DNA from: JANOSH01 sp031415695
GTDB taxonomy: Bacteria > Actinomycetota > Acidimicrobiia > Acidimicrobiales > Ilumatobacteraceae
Direction of reading: 5' to 3'
Assembly: GCA_031415695.1 (NCBI GenBank)
Contig: JANOSH010000068.1
Span: 62,001-126,000, forward strand
DNA: 64,000 bases
How positions within the stretch are numbered: position 1 is the first letter of the stretch; every line of letters starts with the position of its first letter. Below the pieces are notes generated by a model. The model was not told where the DNA came from. It did not search any database and saw only the letters and a list, made by a program, of their open reading frames with translations. This document shows, piece after piece, positions 17,192-24,875 of the stretch. Position numbers and translations under genes: made by a program.

Positions 17192-18121
17192 GTGACTATG
17201 CAACGACTCGCCCACGGCACAGGCCTCGCCCATCGAACACTCGCTGGCCAGGTTCTGGCCGTCCACTTCCCGTCACCGCAACTCGGTCCGCCACCGGCCG
17301 AGACCGAGACATCGCTATTGCAAGCACTCGTAGGTGTCGATCTGCGGCGAGGGGTCGAGCGTGTCATTGTCGAACGCACCATCGACCTCGACACTGCGCC
17401 CGTCGACACGGCCGATGTCTATTTGCGGTTACACCTGTTGTCGCACCGACTCGTAAGGCCCCACGGCCAGAACCTCGACGGAGTATTTGGCTTGCTGCCA
17501 AATGTCGTGTGGACAAATTACGGGCCCTGCGCCGTGGATGATTTCGAATCCACACGTCTGCGACTATCGGTCGATGGGCCGGTGCAGGTAACCGGGCTCG
17601 ACAAGTTTCCGCGAATGACCGACTTCGTTATCCCCTCTGGCGTCCGTATTGCTCACGCAGACCGAGTACGCCTTGGTGCACATCTCGCCGAAGGTACCAC
17701 CGTCATGCACGAGGGTTTCTGCAACTTCAACGCAGGCACACTTGGTACCGCCATGGTCGAGGGTCGCATCTCGGCCGGTGTTGTCGTCGGCGCCAATAGT
17801 GACATTGGCGGCGGCGCATCGATCATGGGAATGCTGTCGGGCGGCGGTAAAGAGGTCATCAGCATTGGCGAACGTTGCCTGCTGGGGGCCAACGCCGGCA
17901 TTGGCATCAGCTTGGGTGACGACTGTGTTGTTGAAGCTGGTCTCTATGTCACCTCGGGCACCCGAGTGAAACTGCCTGATGGCCAGGTGGTCAAGGCCCG
18001 CGAGCTTTCGGGTGTATCGAACATGATGTTTATTCGCGACAGCGAGACCGGTCAGGTCGTCGGCCGTCAGCGGACTGGTACGTGGGGTGGACTGAACGCT
18101 GCGTTGCATAGCCACAACTAG
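17192..18121 (+). CDS. dapD: 2,3,4,5-tetrahydropyridine-2,6-dicarboxylate N-succinyltransferase
   Basis: 309 residues; succinylates tetrahydrodipicolinate in lysine and diaminopimelate synthesis. This is the actinobacterial DapD form with a large N-terminal domain and a left-handed beta-helix built of hexapeptide repeats (residues about 160-260: GVRIAHADRVRLGAHLAEG, GRISAGVVVGANSDIGGGAS, GERCLLGANAGIGISLGDDC). The GTG start is followed two codons later by an ATG at 17198. It is divergent from the iron transporter and otherwise stands alone. Confidence 0.93.
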   Translation: MTMQRLAHGTGLAHRTLAGQVLAVHFPSPQLGPPPAETETSLLQALVGVDLRRGVERVIVERTIDLDTAPVDTADVYLRLHLLSHRLVRPHGQNLDGVFGLLPNVVWTNYGPCAVDDFESTRLRLSVDGPVQVTGLDKFPRMTDFVIPSGVRIAHADRVRLGAHLAEGTTVMHEGFCNFNAGTLGTAMVEGRISAGVVVGANSDIGGGASIMGMLSGGGKEVISIGERCLLGANAGIGISLGDDCVVEAGLYVTSGTRVKLPDGQVVKARELSGVSNMMFIRDSETGQVVGRQRTGTWGGLNAALHSHN

Positions 18122-18265
18122 CAGGGCTCACCCGCGTATTGCCTACTATTCAGGATGCGTTAGAACCGCATCGGACGTCGACTGCGAAGGCGGTACCGCG
18201 ACGGCTCGGAAGGCCAACTGGTAGTACTGACATTCGACTGCAACACCGTTGACACAACAGACCGG

Positions 18266-18271
18266 TAGCCT
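18266..18271 (+). promoter_or_regulatory. -10 box TAGCCT of a probable leaderless gene
   Basis: TANNNT hexamer 6 bases before the GTG at 18278. Confidence 0.5.
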
Positions 18272-18277
18272 CTAACG

Positions 18278-19036
18278 GTGTCGAGATTTAGGGTGGGCCT
18301 GCAGCTGCGGCCACAGGGAACTGATACCGACTCGCTGCAACGCGCGTGGACGGCGGCCGACTCACTCGGGGTCGACACAGTATGGATCTGGGACCATTTC
18401 TATCCACTGTTTGGCGACGCCGACGCTACCCACTTCGAATGTTTCTCGTTGCTGGCCGCCATGGCCGTTACCACCCGCCGCGCCCGCTTCGGCCCCATGG
18501 TTGCTTGCAACTCGTATCGAAATCCCGAGTTGGTGGCCGACATGGCTCGCACGATCGACCACCTCTCCGGCGGCCGGTTCATTCTTGGCATCGGCGCGGG
18601 CTGGTTTGAGCGTGACTACCGCGAGTACGGCTACGAGTTCGGTACTGCGGGCCAACGCTTGGCGGCGTTGGGTGAAGCTCTACCGCGTATCGAGAACCGC
18701 TTGTCACAGCTTAATCCTCCGCCAGCCGGACCGTTGCCTCTTCTCATTGGTGGGGGCGGTGAACTCAAGACGTTGCGGCTCGTTGCCCAACATGCCGAAA
18801 TGTGGAACACGACGTCGGCCGACCTAGAGCTGATCGCCCACAAAAACCGGGTGATTGATCGCTGGTGCGCCGAAATCGGGCGGGATCCGTCGGAAATCGA
18901 GCGGTCGGCGCTAGTGAGCGCCGACGTCGACCCCGATGCCTACCTCGCCGCCGGCATCACCCACCTCATCTTGTCGTCCGGTCACCCCTTCGACCTCGCT
19001 CCCCTGCAGCGCCTCATCGACCTCTCCAACGACTGA
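18278..19036 (+). CDS. LLM-class F420-dependent oxidoreductase
   Basis: 252 residues with the luciferase-like (beta/alpha)8 fold: VGLQLRPQGTDTDSLQRAWTAADSLGVDTVWIWDHF at the N-terminus, HLSGGRFILGIGAGWFERDYREYG in the middle, and PLLIGGGGELKTLRLVAQHAEMWN near residue 160. These are the usual motifs of F420-dependent members in Actinobacteria, somewhat shorter than the 280-340 average. Substrate unknown. The 3' end overlaps a convergent coiled-coil gene by 126 bases. Confidence 0.88.
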   Translation: MSRFRVGLQLRPQGTDTDSLQRAWTAADSLGVDTVWIWDHFYPLFGDADATHFECFSLLAAMAVTTRRARFGPMVACNSYRNPELVADMARTIDHLSGGRFILGIGAGWFERDYREYGYEFGTAGQRLAALGEALPRIENRLSQLNPPPAGPLPLLIGGGGELKTLRLVAQHAEMWNTTSADLELIAHKNRVIDRWCAEIGRDPSEIERSALVSADVDPDAYLAAGITHLILSSGHPFDLAPLQRLIDLSND

Positions 19037-19327
19037 CTCGGGCTCTGGCACAGCCGGAGCCCACGTCGGGCGTACACCGGATTCGAGTTCAAGCAACGTT
19101 GCCAACGCCACCTTGTACTGATCTTGTGCCGCCGCAACCTTATCGGGCCGGGCTCGCGCCTGCGCCTGCTTGAGGTGCTGAGCGGCCGCGTCTTTGCCTT
19201 CACGGGCGGCCACCAGGGCACGTTCGTTGCGGACTCGGTTGCTCTCGTCGGTCTTTGCTTGGCGCTCGGCCGAATCCTTAGCCCGCAGCAGAGCAGAAAA
19301 ACGGGCGACGTCGTCAGTGCTGGACAT
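18911..19327 (-). CDS. small coiled-coil protein of unknown function
   Basis: 138 residues from an ATG 8 bases after a TATTGT -10 box. Residues about 5-75 are a highly charged Ala/Arg/Lys/Glu-rich coiled coil (SAERQAKTDESNRVRNERA, DAAAQHLKQAQARARPDKVA) and are convincing as protein. The last 42 residues are encoded antisense to the end of the F420-oxidoreductase gene and are rich in Gly/Val/Glu; they may be tolerated read-through rather than a domain. It has no signal or membrane helix. Function not recognised. Confidence 0.6.
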   Translation of the reverse strand: MSSTDDVARFSALLRAKDSAERQAKTDESNRVRNERALVAAREGKDAAAQHLKQAQARARPDKVAAAQDQYKVALATLLELESGVRPTWAPAVPEPESVVGEVDEALQGSEVEGVTGRQDEVGDAGGEVGIGVDVGAH

Positions 19328-19335
19328 AGGCAAGA

Positions 19336-19341
19336 ACAATA
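19336..19341 (-). promoter_or_regulatory. -10 box TATTGT of the coiled-coil gene
   Basis: TANNNT hexamer on the minus strand, 8 bases before the ATG at 19327; it sits just beyond the stop of the upstream acyl-CoA dehydrogenase gene. Confidence 0.45.
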
Positions 19342-19344
19342 TGT

Positions 19345-21096
19345 CTATTGGCTTGCGAACTGCTCGGCACGCAGCGTCATGAGTGTTGCGCTGCCGGCGG
19401 TCGCCTGTTCGCACAGGCCGAATACCGTGGGCAAAATCTGCTCAGCGTAGAACTTGGCCGTCACTCTCTTGGCCTCGCTGTACGCATCGTCGCCGACTGC
19501 TGCGGCGGCCTGCCGGGCCATCATCCATCCGCCTACGGTGGTAGCAAGGGCCCGCAAAAGTGGTGTGGCACCAGCCATCGCGTCGACAGGATTGCTGGCG
19601 TCGATTGTCCATTCGATGGCGCGTCGTACAGCGATTACCGCCGATTCCAACGATGCATCGGCTAGTTGTCCGGCGGCCAGTTCCATTTCATCGAGTAGTT
19701 CGCGAGCCGCCGCTCCCCCGCGCAGGCTGAGCTTTCGCCCTATCAAATCGAGCGCTTGGATACCGTTGGTGCCTTCGTAGATCGGGGCAATGCGACTGTC
19801 GCGGTAGTGCTGAGCAACGCCCGCTTCTTCGATAAATCCCATGCCGCCAAAGATCTGTACGGCAACTGACGTGAGTTCCACTCCAAGGTCAGTACACCAC
19901 GCTTTCGACAACGGCGTGAGCAGATCGGAGCGTTCTTGGTGACGTGCTCGTTCATCGGCATCGGGGTGGTGGCGCGCCATGTCCGTGGCGTAGGCATTGA
20001 GGTACACGAGCCCGCGCATGGCCTCGATTTGGCTGCGCATAGTCAACAGGTTTCGACGCACGTCGGGGTGACCAATGATTGCGTCACCGCTGTCGCCGCC
20101 TACCGGCCGGCCTTGTACACGTTGCGTGGCGTAGGCAACGGCGTCCTGGTAGGCCCGCTCGGCAATGGCCAGCCCCTGCAGGCCGACGGACAGCCGGGCG
20201 TTGTTCATCATGGTGAACATCGACCGCATACCGGTGTTCGCCTCGCCGATCAGGTAGCCGGTAGCACCCTCGCCATTGTCGCCGTAGGCCATCACACACG
20301 TTGGGCTGGCGTTGATACCCATCTTGTGTTCGACCGACACACATCGCACATCGTTGTGTTCGCCAAGGGCACCAGTCTCATCGATCAGGAACTTGGGCAC
20401 GATGAACAGCGAGATGCCCTTCGTGCCCGGCGGGGCATTGGGCACTCGGGCCAGCACGAGGTGGATGATGTTGTCGGCCATGTCGTGCTCGCCGTAGGTG
20501 ATGAAGATCTTCTGCCCAAAGATCCGCCATGTGCCCGACGCGTCCAGCACCGCTTTGGTGGTCAACGCACCAACGTCGCTGCCGGCTTGAGGCTCGGTGA
20601 GGTTCATGGTGCCGGTCCACTCCCCGCTTACCATCTTGCGCAGGTACGTCTCTTGCTGTTCCTCGGTACCGTGGTGCGCCAAGGCCTCGATAGCGCCTTG
20701 AGTAAGAAGCGGACACAACGAGAAGCCCATGTTGGCGCTGGTAAGTATTTCTTGCATGGCGATACCAAAGATCCAGGGGAACCCGCCGCCGCCGTGGGCT
20801 GGATCAAACGGAACCGCACCCCAGCCCGCGTCGACATATTGCTGGTAGGCAGCACGGAACCCGGTGGGTGTGCGCACCTCACCAGTGGCCGGGTCGCGCC
20901 GGCTGTGTTCGCGATCGCCGACGCGATTCAGCGGTCCGAATACCTCGCTGATGAATCGTCCGTATTCGGCGAGCAAATCTGGCATCGACGAAGGATCGAT
21001 CTCGGCGAACGCCGGCGTTGCCAGCAAGGTGGGCATGTCGACCAGATTGTCGAGGACGAACTGAATGTCGCGAACAGGGGCTAGGTACTCGGCCAT
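19345..21096 (-). CDS. acyl-CoA dehydrogenase (FadE5-like, long form)
   Basis: 583 residues, matching the approximately 600-residue acyl-CoA dehydrogenases of actinobacterial fatty-acid oxidation. Typical segments are MNLTEPQAGSDVGALTTKA (FAD and substrate region), FGQKIFITYGEHD, YEGTNGIQALDLIGRKL, plus the extra C-terminal domain. It oxidises a saturated acyl-CoA to the enoyl-CoA with electron transfer flavoprotein as acceptor. Two dyad operators lie about 105 bases upstream, so it may be under a dedicated repressor. Confidence 0.92.
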   Translation of the reverse strand: MAEYLAPVRDIQFVLDNLVDMPTLLATPAFAEIDPSSMPDLLAEYGRFISEVFGPLNRVGDREHSRRDPATGEVRTPTGFRAAYQQYVDAGWGAVPFDPAHGGGGFPWIFGIAMQEILTSANMGFSLCPLLTQGAIEALAHHGTEEQQETYLRKMVSGEWTGTMNLTEPQAGSDVGALTTKAVLDASGTWRIFGQKIFITYGEHDMADNIIHLVLARVPNAPPGTKGISLFIVPKFLIDETGALGEHNDVRCVSVEHKMGINASPTCVMAYGDNGEGATGYLIGEANTGMRSMFTMMNNARLSVGLQGLAIAERAYQDAVAYATQRVQGRPVGGDSGDAIIGHPDVRRNLLTMRSQIEAMRGLVYLNAYATDMARHHPDADERARHQERSDLLTPLSKAWCTDLGVELTSVAVQIFGGMGFIEEAGVAQHYRDSRIAPIYEGTNGIQALDLIGRKLSLRGGAAARELLDEMELAAGQLADASLESAVIAVRRAIEWTIDASNPVDAMAGATPLLRALATTVGGWMMARQAAAAVGDDAYSEAKRVTAKFYAEQILPTVFGLCEQATAGSATLMTLRAEQFASQ

Positions 21097-21200
21097 GTGC
21101 TACAGGCTTTCGCCTCTTGACATGTAACGCAAACTCGGACACCTTCGCCCCTCGAATGCCCGCCGAATGAGGGAGAACAGTTGTGGGCCTTCGGACTAAC

Positions 21201-21251
21201 GATGCACGTTGATGCATCAGCTGGTTCGGAGGCGATGCAAAGGAATGCATC
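21201..21251. promoter_or_regulatory. two tandem 18-bp dyads GATGCA-N6-TGCATC
   Basis: Site 1 is 21201-21218 (spacer CGTTGA) and site 2 is 21234-21251 (spacer AAGGAA). Both half-sites match perfectly in each. The start-to-start distance is 33 bp, about three helical turns. They sit midway between the divergent acyl-CoA dehydrogenase and DUF3291-GNAT genes, so one regulator could control both. Confidence 0.6.
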
Positions 21252-21343
21252 GTTGGTCCCAAGGCAACGAAGCTACGACGCCGATCAGACGATAGGACCC
21301 AAACCGCTTGGCGTCGTGCCGAATCGACGTAGCGATTCCCGCG

Positions 21344-21349
21344 TACACT
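21344..21349 (+). promoter_or_regulatory. -10 box TACACT of a probable leaderless gene
   Basis: TANNNT hexamer 7 bases before the GTG at 21357. Confidence 0.55.
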
Positions 21350-21356
21350 TGGGCGT

Positions 21357-22247
21357 GTGCAGCTGGCGTCATTCAACATTTCGACCCTGCTGGCACCGAT
21401 CGACCACCCAACCATCGCCGAGTTCACCAACAATCTCGACCACATCAACGCTCTCGGCGACGCCTCGGACGGTTTCGTGTGGCGCTATCACGACGCAAGT
21501 GGCAACGCCACCGCAGCGCGTCCCTATCCCGATGCTCGCGTCATCACCAACCTGGTGGTGTTCCGTGACCGCAATTCGCTTCGCGACTTCACCTACCGCA
21601 CTGAGCATTCATCGTTTCTGCGCCAGCGCCGCCAGTGGTTCGACAAGATGGATAGCCCGGTACTGGCGCTGTGGTGGATCCCGGAAGGGCACATCCCCAC
21701 ACTCAATGAAGGCCGAGCCCGGCTGGATCACGTTCGCATGTTCGGTTCCACCCAGTTTGGATTCGGTTGGCGCGACGAGGTCGAGCCGATCGTCGTCGAG
21801 CGCCGCGCACTCGACCACCCCGACGTCATCGATCTCATTGGTGAACTGAACACCGAGTTGAGGGGGCGCTACCCCGAGCCCGGCGCGAACCATTTCACAC
21901 TCACCGACGCCGACGTTGCACCTGGCAATGGAGCGTTCATCGTCGCCTACCAAAGCAGTCGCGCCGTAGCGTGCGGGGCGGTTCGCCGCATTGATGAGCA
22001 GACCGCCGAGCTCAAGCGGATGTACACACGGCCCGCCGCTCAGGGCTTCGGCATCGGCAAGGGAATGACACAACATCTCATTGGTGTTGCCCGAGACCTA
22101 GACGTGAGTCGGCTCGTGTTGGAGACCGGCATCCGCCAGCCCGAATCCATCGCCGTATATCAGCGCCTCGGTTTCCGCCCGATGCCATGTTGGGGCGAGT
22201 ATGCCAACAGCCCCGACACGTCAGCGTGCTTCGCTCTCGACCTTTAA
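21357..22247 (+). CDS. DUF3291-GNAT fusion protein
   Basis: 296 residues. The first 150 or so match DUF3291, an antibiotic-biosynthesis-monooxygenase-like fold (MQLASFNISTLLAPIDHP, LDHINALGDASDGFVWRY, TNLVVFRDRNSLRDFTYRTEHSSFLRQR, ALWWIPEGHIPTLNEGRARL). Residues about 150-296 are a GNAT acetyltransferase with the acetyl-CoA motif AAQGFGIGKG and ESIAVYQRLGF. Each half is a recognised domain, and joining them in one chain is unusual. The DUF3291 half may recognise a small ligand and the GNAT half acetylate it (inference). It converges with the next gene, overlapping by 4 bases. Confidence 0.85.
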   Translation: MQLASFNISTLLAPIDHPTIAEFTNNLDHINALGDASDGFVWRYHDASGNATAARPYPDARVITNLVVFRDRNSLRDFTYRTEHSSFLRQRRQWFDKMDSPVLALWWIPEGHIPTLNEGRARLDHVRMFGSTQFGFGWRDEVEPIVVERRALDHPDVIDLIGELNTELRGRYPEPGANHFTLTDADVAPGNGAFIVAYQSSRAVACGAVRRIDEQTAELKRMYTRPAAQGFGIGKGMTQHLIGVARDLDVSRLVLETGIRQPESIAVYQRLGFRPMPCWGEYANSPDTSACFALDL

Positions 22248-22768
22248 ATTCCGAGGATGTCGCGCCACGAACCCGGGTAGGCGGCCGCCAATTCTGCGGG
22301 CGTCATACGGATAGTGGGCTCGGGTATGGAGTCGACCACAGCCCGCCCAGCCTCGTAGTGATGGGCCGCTTTGCGAAGCTCGGCGAACACGAGGCGACGA
22401 GCTGCCACTAGCTCGACTGGCGGGTTGGCGTCGAGGAAACCCCACATGGTGTACGCCATAGATACGTCGTGACCCGTTGGTGCACGCCCGAACGAACTGG
22501 CCCGACGAAGCGCGATATTCAGGCAACCGCGTGCGGCGTCGTCGGCGTTCTCGCCTGCCTGCAGCTTCAGACGTGGCTTCATCCGGTTGGCCAGCATCAG
22601 CCCATACCCTTGATCGGGACCCTGAAAGCCGAGCCGGCGACCGGTGGGTTGCCGACCCGGAAGTTCGGCAGGCCGGTCGGGCTGCCAGGTTTCGGGCACG
22701 TGGTCGTTCGACTCGTATGCCTTGACCTTCGCGGTTGGGTTGACTGGAATGAACGCAGGGGCAGCCAT
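22244..22768 (-). CDS. conserved-type hypothetical protein downstream of cimA
   Basis: 174 residues from an ATG that begins 7 bases after the cimA stop codon, with AGGAA upstream. The sequence starts MAAPAFIPVNPTAKVKAYES and has a basic central part (GYGLMLANRMKPRLKLQAGE) and helical C-terminal half (ELVAARRLVFAELRKAAHHYEAG). No signal peptide or membrane helix. I do not recognise the family. The spacing makes it part of the cimA transcript, so it falls under the same Ile-responsive leader. Confidence 0.75.
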   Translation of the reverse strand: MAAPAFIPVNPTAKVKAYESNDHVPETWQPDRPAELPGRQPTGRRLGFQGPDQGYGLMLANRMKPRLKLQAGENADDAARGCLNIALRRASSFGRAPTGHDVSMAYTMWGFLDANPPVELVAARRLVFAELRKAAHHYEAGRAVVDSIPEPTIRMTPAELAAAYPGSWRDILGI

Positions 22769-22775
22769 GAGGTTC

Positions 22776-24350
22776 CTAGTTGTAGTCGTTAGCGTGTAGC
22801 AATCCATATACCAACGAATCCGAGAGCGCCTGCCACGACGCTTCGATGATGTTCGCCGACACCCCAATAGTGGTCCAACTCTTGTCGCCATTTGTGGCGT
22901 CGAGTAGTACCCGGGTCACGGCGCCGGTTGCTGCGCCCCCGTCGAGGATACGCACCTTGTAGTCGGTGAGGTGTATGCGGGCGAGGTGGGGAAATGTTGG
23001 CAGCAGAGCCTGGCGCAGGGCCGCGTCGAGAGCGTTGATGGGTCCATTACCTTCAGCGATCGTGACATGGCGTACACCGTCGATATGCACCTTGACGGTT
23101 GCTTCGGTCGAGAACGTTCCGTTCGCGGCCTCGTCGGTGATGATTCGCATTGACTCAACGTCGAACCAGGGTGCGTTCCAACCGGTGGCTCGTCGCATCA
23201 AGAGTTCAAGCGATGCGTCGGCCGCTTCGAAGTGATAACCGTCGTGTTCAAGCCGCTTGAGCTCGTCGATGACGGTATTGATGACGGCGCCATCCATGTC
23301 GAGGCCCAGTTCTTCGGCCTTAACCTGAATAGTTGCCTTACCTGCCATCTCCGACACAACGAACCGTGTGCCGTTTCCGACCGATTCCGGGTCAACGTGC
23401 TCGTACGCGTCCTTGGCCCGGACGATGGCGGACACATGCAGCCCGGCTTTGTGGGCAAACGCCGATGACCCAACGTACGGGGCCTGGGAATTGAGCGGAC
23501 GGTTAACCAATTCAGCAATGTGGTTGCTGACCGATGTCAGGAGCGACATGCGGCCCTCGGGCAGGGTGCTGTACCCCAGCTTCAGGGTGAGGTTGGGGAT
23601 GACTGTCGACAGATTGGTGTTACCGGTTCGTTCGCCAAGTCCGTTGATGGTGCCCTGCACATGGCGGGCACCAGCTGTTACGGCGGCCATGGCATTTGCG
23701 ACGGCGCAGCCCGTGTCGTCGTGGCAATGGATGCCGACCACAACGTCGGAGCCAACATGTCGAACGACCGCACCGACGATGGCCTCAACTTCGTGGGGCA
23801 AGCTGCCGCCGTTGGTGTCGCACAGCACCAGATGAGTAGCACCGTTCATTGCCGCGGCTTCGAGAACGCGAAGGCTGTACTCGGGATTGTTCTTATAACC
23901 ATCGAAGAAATGCTCGGCGTCGACCATCACGCGCAGGCCCTCGCCCGCCAGGAATCGCACGCTGTCGGCCACCATGGCAACGCCTTCGTCGAGAGTGGTG
24001 CGTAACGCTTCGAGGACGTGGTAGTCCCACGCTTTAGCCACGATGCACACGGCCGACGTGCCCGCTTCGACCAAATTGGCGAGCGTTGGGTCCTCGTCGA
24101 CCTTGCCAAGGGGACGCCGTGTTGAACCGAAGGCGACCAGAACCGAGTTCTTCAAGTGCAGTTCGGTGCGGGCGCGGCGAAAGAACTCGATGTCTTTCGG
24201 ATTCGCGCCCGGCCAGCCGCCCTCGATGTACGTGAGCCCGAGCGAGTCGAGCTGCTCGGCAATTCGCAGCTTGTCGTCGACGGTTACCGATACCCCTTCG
24301 AGCTGGCAGCCGTCGCGAAGCGTGGTGTCAAAGATCTCTACATGTTCCAT
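22776..24350 (-). CDS. cimA: (R)-citramalate synthase
   Basis: 524 residues, the CimA length. Condenses acetyl-CoA with pyruvate to citramalate, the first committed step of the threonine-independent route to isoleucine. The HMGL/DRE-TIM domain opens with EIFDTTLRDGCQLEGVSV and includes HCHDDTGCAVANAMAAV and GTINGLGERTGN. A LeuA-type C-terminal regulatory domain (residues about 380-520) is present, the usual site of isoleucine feedback. Initiation is preceded by an Ile-coded attenuator. Products feed LeuCD and LeuB, also in this window. Confidence 0.92.
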   Translation of the reverse strand: MEHVEIFDTTLRDGCQLEGVSVTVDDKLRIAEQLDSLGLTYIEGGWPGANPKDIEFFRRARTELHLKNSVLVAFGSTRRPLGKVDEDPTLANLVEAGTSAVCIVAKAWDYHVLEALRTTLDEGVAMVADSVRFLAGEGLRVMVDAEHFFDGYKNNPEYSLRVLEAAAMNGATHLVLCDTNGGSLPHEVEAIVGAVVRHVGSDVVVGIHCHDDTGCAVANAMAAVTAGARHVQGTINGLGERTGNTNLSTVIPNLTLKLGYSTLPEGRMSLLTSVSNHIAELVNRPLNSQAPYVGSSAFAHKAGLHVSAIVRAKDAYEHVDPESVGNGTRFVVSEMAGKATIQVKAEELGLDMDGAVINTVIDELKRLEHDGYHFEAADASLELLMRRATGWNAPWFDVESMRIITDEAANGTFSTEATVKVHIDGVRHVTIAEGNGPINALDAALRQALLPTFPHLARIHLTDYKVRILDGGAATGAVTRVLLDATNGDKSWTTIGVSANIIEASWQALSDSLVYGLLHANDYN

Positions 24351-24369
24351 CGCAAACTCCTCACAGTGG

Positions 24370-24507
24370 AAAAACAGATCGGCCGCCCTGGGGGCGGCCG
24401 GGAATGCGCACGTCGGTACCGACGTGCGCTAGGAAATGATTGAAATGAAGAGCGCAGCGGCGAACGTCACGAAAATGCAGTATAGAGATTTTTTCGTCCA
24501 CCGTCAC
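24370..24507 (-). promoter_or_regulatory. Ile-coded transcription attenuator of cimA
   Basis: In minus-strand order: a -35-like GTGACG (24502-24507), 17 bases, -10 TATACT (24479-24484), 8 bases, a leader peptide (24470-24429), a perfect 24-base palindrome (24406-24429) whose base meets the peptide stop, then a terminator hairpin CGGCCGCCC-CCA-GGGCGGCCG (24380-24400) followed by a U-run (24370-24374), and GAGGAG before the cimA ATG. The layout fits ribosome-mediated attenuation by charged tRNA-Ile. Confidence 0.8.
24429..24470 (-). CDS. cimA leader peptide MTFAAALFISIIS
   Basis: A 13-residue ORF beginning GTG 8 bases after the -10 box, so translated without a ribosome site. Three of its last five residues are isoleucine (codons ATT, ATC, ATT), matching the end product of the citramalate route. 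Its stop codon TAG touches the base of the first hairpin of the attenuator. Confidence 0.72.
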   Translation of the reverse strand: MTFAAALFISIIS

Positions 24508-24586
24508 ACTGTGACCTCCGCCACGGATATATTCGTACTTGCGAGTGGTCCGATCCGTGCGTCCACCGCGATCCAAAGGAAGTTCT

Positions 24587-24787
24587 GTGGCAACAGGTAC
24601 CGTAAAGTTCTTCAATTCGCAGAAGGGCTTCGGCTTCATCTCCCGCGAGGGTCTCGAAGACGTTTTTGTTCATTTCAGCGCCATCCAAGGTAACGGCTAC
24701 AAGAACCTGGAAGAAGGCCAAACCGTCGAGTTCGACGTTGTTCCAGGCAAGAAAGGCGAGCAGGCCGCCAACGTCAGAGCTCTCTGA
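24587..24787 (+). CDS. cold-shock protein
   Basis: 66 residues from a GTG with AAAGGAAG 5-6 bases upstream; longer upstream frame rejected because the cold-shock fold starts at ATGTVKFFNSQKGFGFI. RNA-binding motifs RNP1 (KGFGFI) and RNP2 (VFVHF) are intact. It binds single-stranded RNA/DNA as an RNA chaperone. Divergent from the cimA leader; a stem-loop terminator follows the gene. Confidence 0.93.
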   Translation: MATGTVKFFNSQKGFGFISREGLEDVFVHFSAIQGNGYKNLEEGQTVEFDVVPGKKGEQAANVRAL

Positions 24788-24804
24788 CAACACACCCTAG
24801 GTGC

Positions 24805-24828
24805 GTGGCTCAGGTTCGCCTGAGCCAC
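24805..24828. terminator. stem-loop terminator between the cold-shock gene and leuB
   Basis: A 10-bp perfect stem (GTGGCTCAGG / CCTGAGCCAC) closed by a TTCG tetraloop, 17 bases after the cold-shock stop and between two convergent genes. It has no long U-run on either side. Confidence 0.6.
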
Positions 24829-24875
24829 GATTAGTTCGAAGTACCGTCGGCCTCCCGTCGACATGTGCTGCGCGG

